Source: Gammaproteobacteria bacterium
Lineage (GTDB): Bacteria; Pseudomonadota; Gammaproteobacteria; Steroidobacterales; Foliamicaceae
Assembly: GCA_009844425.1 (NCBI GenBank)
Contig: VYBN01000003.1
Location: 94,083-158,082 of the forward strand
DNA: 64,000 nucleotides
Direction of reading: 5' to 3'
Shown here: positions 35,234-44,080 of the stretch, piece by piece
Layout: each line of letters starts with the position of its first letter
Numbering within the stretch: position 1 is the first letter of the stretch
Notes under the pieces: model-generated
What the model was told of the DNA's origin: nothing
Seen by the model: the letters and a program-made list of their open reading frames with translations, nothing else
The model's database searches: none
Program-made: the position numbers and the translations under genes

Positions 35234-35845
35234 CTAGGGCGCGCCCCGGGAGCGTTGATAGGCCGGCCGGTCCCTGCACGCCGAAACCCACTTGTTCACC
35301 TTCGGCCACCCCTCGAGACTGAATTGCAGCATCACAAGCATGTCCAGCACGGAAACGCAGATCAGGTCCGCCGCCGTGAACTGCTCGCCCAGCAGATGGG
35401 ATCGTTTGGCCAGTTGCTTCTCCAGCACGTCCAGCGGTTCCGCCAGCGCCTGTTCCGCTCCCTTGACGGCCGCCTCGCTGTGGTCGTCTCCGGTGTGCAC
35501 GAATTTCTGCATGAAGAGCGTAACGATGTGCGGTTCCAGTTCGGTCATCGCAAAGAAAGACCATTGAAGCACATGGGCCCTTTGCGCCTGGGTGGCGGGC
35601 CACAATTCGCGGTCGTCGTACTTGGCGGCCAGGTACAGGTTGATGGCGGTGGATTCGAACAGCTTGAGCGAGCCGTCCTCCAGCGCGGGCGCCTTGCCCG
35701 TGAGGGTGATCTTGCCGAGCGACTTCCTGCGTTCCTCGCGCGACTGGCCGTCGAGCGGCACATGCTCGTACGGTATTGCCAGTTCCTCAAGCATCCACAA
35801 GCAGCGCGCAGCGCGCGATTGCTGCGGACCGTGTAGGCGAATCAT
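35234..35845 (-). CDS. Glutathione S-transferase family protein
   Basis: The 203-residue cytoplasmic protein has an N-terminal thioredoxin-like domain (MIRLHGPQQSRAARCLWMLE, TGKAPALEDG, FESTAINLYLA with the Glu-Ser glutathione contact) and an all-helical C-terminal domain (LLGEQFTAADLICVSVLDML, the conserved Asp-containing cap). I chose ATG 35845, preceded by AAGGAGAG. It follows the membrane-protein gene by 41 bases in the leftward run. Substrate unknown. Confidence 0.9.
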   Translation of the reverse strand: MIRLHGPQQSRAARCLWMLEELAIPYEHVPLDGQSREERRKSLGKITLTGKAPALEDGSLKLFESTAINLYLAAKYDDRELWPATQAQRAHVLQWSFFAMTELEPHIVTLFMQKFVHTGDDHSEAAVKGAEQALAEPLDVLEKQLAKRSHLLGEQFTAADLICVSVLDMLVMLQFSLEGWPKVNKWVSACRDRPAYQRSRGAP

Positions 35846-35886
35846 CTGATCTCTCCTTGGAGTATTAGTCGTATGTAAAGCACTGA

Positions 35887-36555
35887 TTACGGGCCGAACA
35901 CCGTGCCCGAGAACGCGGCCACGATCGTCATCGCGTAAATAAACAGTACCCATCCGTAAACGGGTTGCAACTGCCTATGGTATTGCTGCTCCAGCTCCGG
36001 CGTCGAGCCCGACTGGACTATGGTCGCGAAAGTGACCGTCGCCGGGGCAAAACCGCGGTCCAGGGGTACCACGGCGAATCCGATCAGGCCCACCGCGACC
36101 AGTTTGACGGTCAGCCAGGCGGGGGCGGCGACTGCCTCGACGGTAATCGTGGCGATCGCGAATACAAGCGCGCCGGCGCACAACAGCAGGCTGAACGGCA
36201 TGTTGGTTTTCTCGAAGAGTTTCTCGGCGGCGGTCCCCGGGTTCAGAAAGCCGCGCCACATGATCAGCACCCAGGCCAGCCCGATCAGCCAGACAATCGA
36301 AAGCACCCATACGGGGACGTTCAGCAAACCGATGCCGTGGATCAACTGCAGGCCGCTGGGGAATATCAGCGCGTTGCAGGTGCGCGGCAGGCGGTCGAGC
36401 ACCAGGCCCAGCTTGAGGACGCTGGAGCGCGTCTCCATGCTCAGCGACGAGTTCTCCGACATCTTCGCCGCCAGGAACACGCCCAGATCGGTGCCCAGCC
36501 AGAATACCCACAGCGATATGTGAAAAAAGACCAGTATCTTGTGTTCCAGCATCAT
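35887..36555 (-). CDS. Integral membrane protein, unknown function
   Basis: I do not recognise this 222-residue protein with confidence. It has about five hydrophobic segments: ILVFFHISLWVFWLGTDLGV near the N-terminus, then GIGLLNVPVWVLSIVWLIGL, FSLLLCAGALVFAIATITVE, LTVKLVAVGLIGFAVVPLD and a C-terminal VYGWVLFIYAMTIVAAF. The first-segment His and the general layout recall CopD-like or DUF2269-like heme or copper membrane proteins; that is a guess. It overlaps the upstream 101-residue gene by four bases. Confidence 0.7.
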   Translation of the reverse strand: MMLEHKILVFFHISLWVFWLGTDLGVFLAAKMSENSSLSMETRSSVLKLGLVLDRLPRTCNALIFPSGLQLIHGIGLLNVPVWVLSIVWLIGLAWVLIMWRGFLNPGTAAEKLFEKTNMPFSLLLCAGALVFAIATITVEAVAAPAWLTVKLVAVGLIGFAVVPLDRGFAPATVTFATIVQSGSTPELEQQYHRQLQPVYGWVLFIYAMTIVAAFSGTVFGP

Positions 36556-36857
36556 TGCTTCCGCTCCTCGCCCAACTCCTCAAACGGCGCCAGCACCTTG
36601 CGGATCATTTCCGCGTTGGCCACCGCCCAGGCGCCGGCCTGCTCCGCATCCGGCTCGAAGTCCTCGATTTCCTCGCGGGTCAGCAGGCCCTTGCCCAGAA
36701 TCAGCGTCTCCAGGCTCATCAGGCGCTCGCGCACGACCCAGTGCTCGGCCATCAGCTTGAGCAGACTGGCGAGCAGCGCGTCGGTCGCCGGGTCCTGAAA
36801 AAAGTACTTGCGCCCGCCCTTGATTCGGCGGCTCAGTCGTTCGCCGGCGGCGTCCAC
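36552..36857 (-). CDS. Small cytoplasmic protein, unknown function
   Basis: The 101-residue, charged and mainly helical product (LLKLMAEHWVVRERLMSLET, LTREEIEDFEPDAEQ) has no signal peptide or membrane segment and no family I recognise. It starts two bases after the methyltransferase stop and overlaps the membrane-protein start by four bases. The three genes are therefore one translational unit and probably act together. Confidence 0.65.
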   Translation of the reverse strand: MDAAGERLSRRIKGGRKYFFQDPATDALLASLLKLMAEHWVVRERLMSLETLILGKGLLTREEIEDFEPDAEQAGAWAVANAEMIRKVLAPFEELGEERKQ

Positions 36858-36859
36858 GC

Positions 36860-38056
36860 TCAGGCCTGCTTAACGGACCCGAAGCCGTACCAGAAGATCA
36901 CGTCGGAGAGCCGCCCCGTGTCCTCGCCGAACTCGGGATCGGCCAGGGCCATTGCGATGAAATCTTCCTCGTCGGTATAGGTGTAGCGCGGCATTACGCC
37001 TTCGAAGTATCCGTCGGCGGGAAAGCCGGCGGCGACCGTCAGTTCCTTGGGGTTCTGGTCCCGGAAGTCCTTGTAGAACGGCTCGTTGTTGTAATAGCTG
37101 TCCCAGTCCAGGTAGAACTGATCGTAGGCCGCCATGCGGTCGTTCGGCGGCAACTCCATGTTGAGCAACACGCCGCCCGGGCGCAGCACGCGATGCGCTT
37201 CGGCAAGGTACTGCCGGATCGCCTTGTTCGGCAGTTCGTGCAGGAACATGGAACTGAACACCACGTCCATGGAGTTGTCGGGAAAGCGGATGTCCTCGGC
37301 GCTCTGCTGGTGGAAATGCGCTTTGACGCCCATCGCCTCGGCGCGCGCGTGGGCATAGCGCAGGCAGGGCGCGGCCACGTCGATCCCATGCACCTCGGCG
37401 TCCGGAAAGACCTGCTTCCAGGGCAGGGTGTTATGGCCGATGGTGCAGCCCGCATCGAGGATCCGGCGGGGCCGGCGGTCGGCGAAACGGTTCTTGTAGA
37501 AGTTCGCCATCGACCAGCCGATGTCGTTCAGTTCCCTGCCCATGGCGCCAAACGCGAACACGTTCAGTCCCTGGTCATACAGTGCGCCTGCCGCGAGATC
37601 CTCTCCCCCGTACTCCTTGTAGTAGCAACCCGGCATGAGGTGCACGTCCACCGCTTCCACGTAGCGCGGAATCTCAAGACCCGGATCCAGTTCCAGGGTG
37701 CCTCCGGCTTTGGGCTTGTCCGCAAGGCTCTTGCCTGTGCCATTGAGTTGCTCGCGCTGTGTCTCGATGCTGTCCATCACCACGTCCCAGACCATTTGCT
37801 GGGCGGTGCATCGTGCGGAGGAATACGCCTTGAAGATTTCCCGACCACGAATGGCGCGATGCACGTCGGCGCCGTCCAGAACCTTGTCGCCGGCCTCCTT
37901 TTCCAGGTTTGTCGCAACGGTGGATTCGAAGTCCGTGCGCATGGTTGCGGCTAGATCGTTCAGTACGAAACCGCGCAGACCGGAAACAAACCTCTCACGC
38001 GCCCGCGTGTCGCGATTCCGGTCCAGGGCCAGGGCATGGGTGATCGGTTGTGTCAT
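36860..38056 (-). CDS. Class I SAM-dependent methyltransferase with unusual N-terminal domain
   Basis: The 398-residue protein has a methyltransferase core from about residue 165: RILDAGCTIGHNTLPWKQVF (motif I), VHGIDVAAPCLRYAHARAE, FPDNSMDVVFSSMFLHELPN (motif IV) and AHRVLRPGGVLLNMELPP. The first roughly 140 residues form a separate helical region (RARERFVSGLRGFVLNDLAA) that I do not recognise. ATG 38056 has GGGGGGA upstream. It heads a three-gene unit with a small protein and a membrane protein. Target unknown. Confidence 0.8.
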   Translation of the reverse strand: MTQPITHALALDRNRDTRARERFVSGLRGFVLNDLAATMRTDFESTVATNLEKEAGDKVLDGADVHRAIRGREIFKAYSSARCTAQQMVWDVVMDSIETQREQLNGTGKSLADKPKAGGTLELDPGLEIPRYVEAVDVHLMPGCYYKEYGGEDLAAGALYDQGLNVFAFGAMGRELNDIGWSMANFYKNRFADRRPRRILDAGCTIGHNTLPWKQVFPDAEVHGIDVAAPCLRYAHARAEAMGVKAHFHQQSAEDIRFPDNSMDVVFSSMFLHELPNKAIRQYLAEAHRVLRPGGVLLNMELPPNDRMAAYDQFYLDWDSYYNNEPFYKDFRDQNPKELTVAAGFPADGYFEGVMPRYTYTDEEDFIAMALADPEFGEDTGRLSDVIFWYGFGSVKQA

Positions 38057-38167
38057 GGCTTTCCCCCCAGAGTCGTAGCATCCGATTGTTGCGGATTCGG
38101 CAGGAAAATGCAAAGCGAATACAATCTCGCGCCGTGCCTGCGCCTTTTACTTGCAATGAACATGGGG

Positions 38168-38205
38168 GGGAGGGCGTCCCGCCCTCCACTAAGGCGGGAC
38201 GCCTT
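38168..38205. repeat. GC-rich palindromic repeat, second family (short copy)
   Basis: GGAGGGCG-TCC-CGCCCTCC is an 8-bp perfect stem, followed by AAGGCGGGACGCCTT, a 5-bp stem. The shared words are GGGCGTCCCGCCCTC and GGCGGGACGCC. It lies in the 175-base divergent gap before the CoA-transferase. No clear promoter was identified beside it. Confidence 0.55.
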
Positions 38206-38231
38206 CTCTCCTTACCTGGAACTGAACGCTG

Positions 38232-39428
38232 ATGGCGGGACCTCTGGACGGGATTCGCGTGCTGGAGCTCACCAGCGTCGTTCTGGGCCCCTGGGCCTGC
38301 CAGTTGCTGGCCGACATGGGCGCCAACGTCATCAAGGTGGAACCGCCTTACGGAGACTCCAACCGGACCCTGGGCGCTTCCCATAACCCCGGCATGGCCG
38401 CGCTCTACCTGACCTGCAACCGCAACAAGCGGGGCCTGGTCCTGGACCTCAAGAAACCTGCCGGAAGGGATGCTGTGCTGCGCCTGGCGCGCGACGCGGA
38501 CGTGCTGGTCCACAACAACCGTCCCGGCGTGATGACGCGCCTGGGGCTTGAATACGAGGACTTGCGTGCGGTCAACCCGCGGATCATCTACTGCGGGACC
38601 TACGGCTACAGCAAGGACGGGCCCTATGCCCAGCGCGGCGCGCTGGACGATTCGATCCAGTCGGTCAGCGGCTTTGCCATGCTGCACGCGATGGTGCAGG
38701 GCGAACCGCGCTACGCGCCCAGCGTGGTGGCCGACAAGACCACGGCGATCACGGTGGTTTACGGCGTGCTGGCGGCGCTGTTTCATCGCGAACGGACCGG
38801 CGAGGGGCAGGAGCTGGAAGTGCCGATGTTCGAGACCATGGTGTCATTCGTCATGGCCGAGCACCTTTGGGGCCAGGTGTTCGATCCGCCGCTGTCCACG
38901 GCCGGCTACAAGCGGCTGATGAGCAAGCACCGCAAGCCGTACAAGACGCTGGACGGTTACGTTGCCATGCTGCCGTACCTGGACCGCCACTGGGAACTCT
39001 TCTGCACCCGGGCAGGGCGGCCCGAGCTGATCGAGGACGAGCGTTTCCGCACGCTGTCGGACCGTGTGAGCAATATCGACGATACCTACGCGGAAACGGG
39101 ACGTATTCTGGCCACCCGCACGACCGCCGAGTGGATGGAAATGTTCGAAGGCAGCAGCGTGCCGGTCAACGCCGTGAACTCGCTCGACGATCTGCAGAAC
39201 GACGAACACCTTCGGGCCGTCGGTTTCTGGAGCGAAATGGACCACCCCACCGAAGGCAAACTACGGATGCCGGGATTCCCGGTGAATTTCTCGGCCACCC
39301 CGGCCGATATCCGCCGCCACCCTCCCCAACTGGGCGAGCACAGCGTGGAGGTGCTGACCGAGGCCGGCTATTCAGACGAGCAGATTCAGGAGATGCTCGC
39401 CAGCGGCGTAACGCTGGCTCCCGAATAA
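38232..39428 (+). CDS. CaiB/BaiF family (class III) CoA-transferase
   Basis: The 398-residue enzyme transfers CoA between carboxylic acids. The N-terminus GPLDGIRVLELTSVVLGPWA, then CQLLADMGANVIKVEPP, NRNKRGLVLDLK and VLVHNNRPGVMTRLG are family blocks. The catalytic Asp region is GALDDSIQSVSGF. EVPMFETMVSFV and the C-terminal helical part complete the usual length. No Shine-Dalgarno is obvious before ATG 38232. Donor and acceptor acids cannot be inferred; fatty or aromatic acid catabolism fits the neighbourhood. Confidence 0.9.
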   Translation: MAGPLDGIRVLELTSVVLGPWACQLLADMGANVIKVEPPYGDSNRTLGASHNPGMAALYLTCNRNKRGLVLDLKKPAGRDAVLRLARDADVLVHNNRPGVMTRLGLEYEDLRAVNPRIIYCGTYGYSKDGPYAQRGALDDSIQSVSGFAMLHAMVQGEPRYAPSVVADKTTAITVVYGVLAALFHRERTGEGQELEVPMFETMVSFVMAEHLWGQVFDPPLSTAGYKRLMSKHRKPYKTLDGYVAMLPYLDRHWELFCTRAGRPELIEDERFRTLSDRVSNIDDTYAETGRILATRTTAEWMEMFEGSSVPVNAVNSLDDLQNDEHLRAVGFWSEMDHPTEGKLRMPGFPVNFSATPADIRRHPPQLGEHSVEVLTEAGYSDEQIQEMLASGVTLAPE

Positions 39429-39439
39429 GGAAGTCGAAA

Positions 39440-39470
39440 AAACCTGCCACGCACCGGGCGTGGCAGGTTT
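39440..39470 (-). terminator. Intrinsic terminator for the TonB receptor (possibly bidirectional)
   Basis: AAACCTGCCACGC and GCGTGGCAGGTTT form a perfect 13-bp stem with a 5-base loop. Read on the minus strand it is followed by TTTTTT, so it should stop transcription of the receptor gene ending at 39493. On the plus strand the T-run is interrupted (TTTGCATATGTTTT), giving weaker termination for the CoA-transferase. Confidence 0.85.
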
Positions 39471-39492
39471 GCATATGTTTTGCGGCTTCGGG

Positions 39493-41748
39493 CTAGAAGT
39501 CCTTGCGGAAGTTCACGGTCCAGGTGCGCGGGTCCTGCAGATAGAGGCCCACGAAGAAGGACGTGCCCTGTTCGCGGTCGGCGCAGTTCTGGCATTCGGC
39601 GCTGATCGACCAGTCCTGTTCCAGGTTCCGCAGCGTGACGGAGGCGGTCAGAACCGAGTAGCCATCGCTGAGCGCGGTCGGCGCGCCGCTGGAGCCGATG
39701 CTGTGCTTGCCGATCTTGTAGATGAAGGCGCTCGGCCGTAGCTCCCACCCCGGGGCGACCGCGATGTCGTAGGCCGCACCGGCCGTCAGCGTGTAGTCCG
39801 GCGAGCGCACCGGGTCTGCAATCTGCCCCAGGTGATTCACTACGCCCGCCGCGCAGAAGGGGCTCGCTGCAAAGGAAACCCCGTCCGCCAGATCCGAGTT
39901 ACAGAGCGCCTGCTGTTCGATGATCGAAGGATTGAGCTCGGCATACTCCGCATCCTGCGTCCCGAAGTTCACGAACACGGTCAGACCGTCGATCAGCGCG
40001 GCGGTGAGTTCCACCTCCACGCCCTGGTTTTCGAGCGATGCGTAGTTGCGCGTGTTGAAGGTCGGCGCGCCGGTCACGGGATCGTAGACCGCGGACGGCA
40101 ACTGGAAGTCGGTGACGTCCGTGCTGAAGACGGTGGCGTTGAAACGCAGCCGTCCTCCCATCCAGTCGGAGCGCATGCCTGCTTCGTACGACCAGACCTT
40201 CTCTGGACCGAATACCTCGATGGCCCCCGGGTTGGTGCCGCGCGCGTTCCAGCCGCCGGACTTGAACCCTCGCGTGGCCGACGCGTAGAGCATCAGGTCG
40301 TCGCTGACCGCATACTCAAGCGCGATTCGCGGAGTGGTGATCTTGGCGTTCTGCTCCAGCGGATATCCCAGCGCGGCGATATCGGCGGAACCGAAACCCC
40401 AGGGCCAGTTGGGGTTCGGCGTGTAGCCGACGTCCTTGGTTTCGTCGGTCCAGCGGGCGCCGCCGGTGAGCGTGATCTGCTCGTTGACGTGATAGTCCAC
40501 CTGCAGATAGATCGCCAGCGCGTCGGTGTCGTTCTCGAGAAGCCGGTCGGCCAGCAGCAGCGGCTGGAACCCGTTGAAGGCGCCGCCGATGCCCAGCAGG
40601 TCAGCGAAGTCCACGGCGTTTTCCTCCTGGATGTAGAACACGCCCGCCACGTAGTCCAGCGCGCCGTTGCCGGTGGAGCCGGTCAGCTTGATTTCCTGCG
40701 TGAACTGGTCGTGTTCTCCCTCGTTGGCGATGGTAAAGCCGCCGTAGGGCCGGCCGAGGTTGAGGAAGTCCAGCGTGAAATCGTGATCGAGATAGCGCTG
40801 GCCGGTGATGATGTTCAGGGTGCCGTATGCGGTGTCCACTTCGATGTTCGAATACAGCGAAAGCGAGTTGACCCAGTTGCCCAGCGGCTTGCCGGCTTTC
40901 GCGCCATGAATGGGCGTGGGCCAGGGCGGGGGCTGGTCGGAGCGCAGGCCGGTAAGGGTGTAGCGCTCGTCCTCGTCCGGATCGTTGAGGTTCAGCAGGT
41001 TGGCGTGCTCGTTGTCCACGTAGGCCACGGCCGCGTCCCAGGTAACGGTTTCGCCCAGCCAGCGCAACGCGGCGCGCACGCCCACGTTCTTCTCGTAGTT
41101 GATGCCGTCTTCGCCCGTGGTGCGGTTCTCGACGAATCCGTCGTCATCGATGGCGTAGGCCGAAAGCTTGAGCAGGAGGTTTTCCTGCACCGGCAGGTCC
41201 ACGCTGCCCCGGAAGCGCACCTGGCTGAACCGGCCGAAGCCCAGTTCGACGTAACCGCCGAATTCCTCGGCCGGTTTCTTCAGGATTACGTTCACTGCGC
41301 CGCCGGTCGTGTTGCGGCCGAACAGCGTGCCCTGCGGCCCGCGCAGCACCTCGATGCGGTCAATATCGAACAGCGCGAAGTTGTTGGCGTTCTGCCGGCT
41401 GATGAAGATGTCGTCCACGTAGCTGCCAACCGGGGGATCGAAGGTGGGGATCGATTCGGTGTTGTTCAGCGCGCGAAGCGAATACACGTTGGCCGAGCCC
41501 AGTCCCGTGTTGTTGCTGCCGATCAGGTTGGGCACCAGCCGGGTCATGTCCAGCAGCTCGGTCACCTGAAGTTCGCGGAGCTGCAGGTCGGAATACGCGC
41601 TGACCGCGATCGGCACGTCCTGCACGCTTTCCGCCCGGCGCTGGGCGGTCACGATGACCTCTTCGATCATCTGGTCGTCCTGGGCGAATGCCGGCGCGAG
41701 AAGCGCGCAGCCGACAACGGCGGATGTGAGTTTGTAAATCGATTTCAT
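39493..41748 (-). CDS. TonB-dependent outer-membrane receptor
   Basis: The 751-residue receptor has a signal peptide (MKSIYKLTSAVVGCALLAPA, cleavage FA-Q). EEVIVTAQRRAESVQDVPIA follows as the TonB-box and plug start. Plug motifs are DIDRIEVLRGPQGTLFGRN and TTGGAVNVILKKP. The barrel includes LMLYASATRGFKSGGWNARG and ends in NFRKDF with terminal Phe. ATG 41748 is chosen for the signal peptide, with GGGGA upstream; ATG 41772 is in frame. A good promoter lies 95 bases upstream and an intrinsic terminator just downstream, so it is a single-gene unit. Ligand unknown. Confidence 0.93.
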   Translation of the reverse strand: MKSIYKLTSAVVGCALLAPAFAQDDQMIEEVIVTAQRRAESVQDVPIAVSAYSDLQLRELQVTELLDMTRLVPNLIGSNNTGLGSANVYSLRALNNTESIPTFDPPVGSYVDDIFISRQNANNFALFDIDRIEVLRGPQGTLFGRNTTGGAVNVILKKPAEEFGGYVELGFGRFSQVRFRGSVDLPVQENLLLKLSAYAIDDDGFVENRTTGEDGINYEKNVGVRAALRWLGETVTWDAAVAYVDNEHANLLNLNDPDEDERYTLTGLRSDQPPPWPTPIHGAKAGKPLGNWVNSLSLYSNIEVDTAYGTLNIITGQRYLDHDFTLDFLNLGRPYGGFTIANEGEHDQFTQEIKLTGSTGNGALDYVAGVFYIQEENAVDFADLLGIGGAFNGFQPLLLADRLLENDTDALAIYLQVDYHVNEQITLTGGARWTDETKDVGYTPNPNWPWGFGSADIAALGYPLEQNAKITTPRIALEYAVSDDLMLYASATRGFKSGGWNARGTNPGAIEVFGPEKVWSYEAGMRSDWMGGRLRFNATVFSTDVTDFQLPSAVYDPVTGAPTFNTRNYASLENQGVEVELTAALIDGLTVFVNFGTQDAEYAELNPSIIEQQALCNSDLADGVSFAASPFCAAGVVNHLGQIADPVRSPDYTLTAGAAYDIAVAPGWELRPSAFIYKIGKHSIGSSGAPTALSDGYSVLTASVTLRNLEQDWSISAECQNCADREQGTSFFVGLYLQDPRTWTVNFRKDF

Positions 41749-41843
41749 AGGGAGATGTCCCCTGCATTTCATAAGGAATTGGCGCCAAACGCGCGAAAGC
41801 CCGCGAATTCCGTCCCCTAAGGCTAGTGGCGGGCCAGCGCGGG

Positions 41844-41872
41844 ATTATATACAAGCGGCGATTTCCTGTCTT
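41844..41872 (-). promoter_or_regulatory. Sigma-70 promoter for the TonB receptor
   Basis: On the minus strand AAGACA (41867-41872) and a perfect TATAAT (41844-41849) are 17 bases apart. The transcript would have a 5' leader of about 90 bases before the receptor ATG at 41748. The rest of the 313-base divergent gap up to 42061 holds GC-rich palindromes around 41873-41990 but no further gene. Confidence 0.7.
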
Positions 41873-42061
41873 TCCGGGGCCTTCAGCGCCCCGGAACGGG
41901 GAGCAGGCAAGCGAGGTTTGCATTGCCGGGGCCTTTGTGCCAGTATTCTGCGCCTGCTGCGGGGCAGCGGGGTCCCCGGGGGGAAATACCCTGATCCTGT
42001 GTCCCGGCAGCGCGCGCGGCGAAGTGTTGGCCGCAGTCCGGAAAACATGGGAGGCCATCAC

Positions 42062-42322
42062 GTGGCGAAGAATCTGATCGAATACGAGAAATCCGCCGAG
42101 GCGAAGCAGTGGATCAGCGACGAGAGCGCGGAGCAGGAGAAGCGCTACCAGCAAATCGTCCAGGACATGGATGACCTGTCCGACGAACGCGATGTGTGGG
42201 TGGAAAAATTCTTCCATCGCATCCAGACGCGCGGCTTCAACGTTCACTACGACAATCGCCGTCAGATCCCCGATGACGAACTTCCCACCCGTCCCGACAG
42301 GCCTTTCAAGGTCGTATTTTAG
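42062..42322 (+). CDS. Small charged cytoplasmic protein, unknown function
   Basis: The 86-residue, highly charged product (KNLIEYEKSAEAKQWISDES, DMDDLSDERDVWVEKFFHRI) has no signal peptide or membrane segment and no family I recognise. I chose GTG 42062, with GGGAGG eight bases upstream; ATG 42047 is the alternative. It ends 20 bases before the cupin gene, so the two are probably translated from one message. Confidence 0.6.
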   Translation: MAKNLIEYEKSAEAKQWISDESAEQEKRYQQIVQDMDDLSDERDVWVEKFFHRIQTRGFNVHYDNRRQIPDDELPTRPDRPFKVVF

Positions 42323-42342
42323 AGATAAGGGAGCAAATCAAA

Positions 42343-43248
42343 ATGGGCCGTCCACATATTGAACCCTACGTAGAAACCGACGTTCCCTTCCGGCGCATGA
42401 CCCTGCCCGGTTTCGGCAAGGGCATGCACTACAAGGTGCTGAGCCTCGACAGCGACACGGGCGCCTGCTCGCTGGTCGTGAAATTCGAGTCCGGTTATTC
42501 CCTGCCCCCGGGCATGAGCTACACCGAAATGGAGCTCTACGTTGTCGAAGGCAGTCTCCAGGTTGGAGACAAGACCTTCGAGACCGGCCACTACCTGTGG
42601 CTGCCGCCCGGCGTTTCATTGCCCGCCCTCAGCTCTCCGAACGGCGCGCGCTGCCTGATGTTCTACAACTACGGCGAGCCGAGTTTCGTGGAGTCCGACG
42701 AGGACCATCCGCGCGCCGAACGCCACAAGATGGTGAGCGTCAACGCACTGGAAGACATCGTCTGGGGTCCGGCCAACGTGTCGCCGTCGGTGGCGCCCGG
42801 CTGCTTCGTCAAGGTCCTCAAGTTCGATCCGCTAACCCACGGGTTCACGTTCATGTACTGCATGACGCCGAACTTCTGGCAGGACAACATCTCGTACCAC
42901 GACTGCATGGAAGAGGGCTATCACGTCTGGGGCACTTCCTGGATGATGCAGTTCGGCTACCTGCCCACCGGCGGCTATTTCTGGCGCCCGCCCTGGATCA
43001 ACCACGGCGCGTTTCAGAGCACGTACGGCTGTCTCGCGATCGGGCGGACGGACTCGCAGTTGCACAATTACTTCCACTTCAATCCGTGGACCACGCCCGA
43101 GGAGAACCAGGAGCGGGCGGCGGCCCAGCTGTATCGGCAGAAGCGGAACCTGTACGAGTGGGTCCGCGCCCAGGACGGCCACAACCACCCGCACGACTTC
43201 GAGCACCCGCACTACCGCGACCACGTTCACCACGACGACCACGACTGA
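42343..43248 (+). CDS. Double-cupin protein with histidine-rich tail
   Basis: The 301-residue cytoplasmic protein has a first cupin barrel around residues 45-110 (ELYVVEGSLQVGDKTFETGH, YLWLPPGVSLPAL) and a second around 165-250 (WMMQFGYLPTGGYFWRPPW, INHGAFQSTYG). The layout resembles DUF4437-type cupins. The C-terminus is very His- and Asp-rich (HPHYRDHVHHDDHD), likely metal-binding. AAGGGAG precedes the ATG. Enzymatic role, if any, is unknown; dioxygenase or isomerase chemistry is typical for cupins. Confidence 0.75.
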   Translation: MGRPHIEPYVETDVPFRRMTLPGFGKGMHYKVLSLDSDTGACSLVVKFESGYSLPPGMSYTEMELYVVEGSLQVGDKTFETGHYLWLPPGVSLPALSSPNGARCLMFYNYGEPSFVESDEDHPRAERHKMVSVNALEDIVWGPANVSPSVAPGCFVKVLKFDPLTHGFTFMYCMTPNFWQDNISYHDCMEEGYHVWGTSWMMQFGYLPTGGYFWRPPWINHGAFQSTYGCLAIGRTDSQLHNYFHFNPWTTPEENQERAAAQLYRQKRNLYEWVRAQDGHNHPHDFEHPHYRDHVHHDDHD

Positions 43249-43287
43249 TACCGGCCGAGCCCGGCGCGGTTCCGGGCTGAATCGGTC

Positions 43288-44052
43288 ATGAAGTCGGTCC
43301 TGAGACCGGCAATCCTGCTGTGGTTTGCAGCATTTCTGACGCTGCTGGCGCAGCCTGTCCGGGCCGATGAGCGTCCCGGCAATCCCGCGAAACCGACCCA
43401 TTGCGTCGTGCTGCTGCACGGCATAGGGGGATTCGCGCTGCTCCTCAAGCCCATGGAATTGAGCCTGGAGGAGCAGGGCTATTTCGTGGCCAACGTGACC
43501 TATCCCTCGCTGTCGGACTCGATCGAATCACTGGCAGTCGAAGCGGTGGAGGAGGGCCTTCAGAGGTGCTCGGCGCAGGGCCTGTCGCGGATTCACTTCG
43601 TGACCCACTCGATGGGAGGAATACTGGTCCGTCAGTACCTTTCGCAAGAGTCGATAGCGGGACTTGAGAGGGTGGTGATGCTGGCTCCTCCCAACCAGGG
43701 CAGCCGGTTTGCCGACTATCTGGGCGACAGCCCGCTGGGGAAGGTGTATGAACCGGACGCACTGGCGCAACTGGGAACCGGCGAAGAGTCGGTACCGCGC
43801 CGCCTGGACGCCCCCGATTTCGAACTGGGCATCATTGCGGGCACCCGCAACCTGAGAAAGCTTATCCCGGGCGCGCCCTCGGATCCCAGTGACGGCGTGG
43901 TCACCGTGGACGAGACGAAAGCGCCCGGAATGAAGGATTTCCTGCTGGCGCCGGCAACGCACACGACCATCATCTGGAGCGGCGAGGTTCAGCGCCAGAC
44001 GGCGCACTTCCTGCGCACCGGCCGATTCGACCACTCCTCTCCGGAGGACTGA
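43288..44052 (+). CDS. Secreted alpha/beta-hydrolase (lipase/esterase-like)
   Basis: The 254-residue protein has a signal peptide (AILLWFAAFLTLLAQPVRA-D). VVLLHGIGGFALLLKP is the oxyanion-hole HG motif, THSMGGILVRQYL the nucleophile elbow (Ser), PSDGVVTVDE the Asp region and APATHTTII the catalytic His. This arrangement fits small triacylglycerol-lipase-type esterases. It follows the cupin gene by 39 bases on the same strand. Substrate unknown. Confidence 0.85.
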   Translation: MKSVLRPAILLWFAAFLTLLAQPVRADERPGNPAKPTHCVVLLHGIGGFALLLKPMELSLEEQGYFVANVTYPSLSDSIESLAVEAVEEGLQRCSAQGLSRIHFVTHSMGGILVRQYLSQESIAGLERVVMLAPPNQGSRFADYLGDSPLGKVYEPDALAQLGTGEESVPRRLDAPDFELGIIAGTRNLRKLIPGAPSDPSDGVVTVDETKAPGMKDFLLAPATHTTIIWSGEVQRQTAHFLRTGRFDHSSPED

Positions 44053-44080
44053 CGGAAACGCAGCCCGCGGCGGGCGACGG

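Noticed and set aside
39832-41820. 662-codon frame on the plus strand opposite the TonB receptor
   Set aside because: Antisense shadow; composition is Val/Gly/Arg-rich without motifs, while the minus strand has a signal peptide, plug motifs, promoter and terminator.
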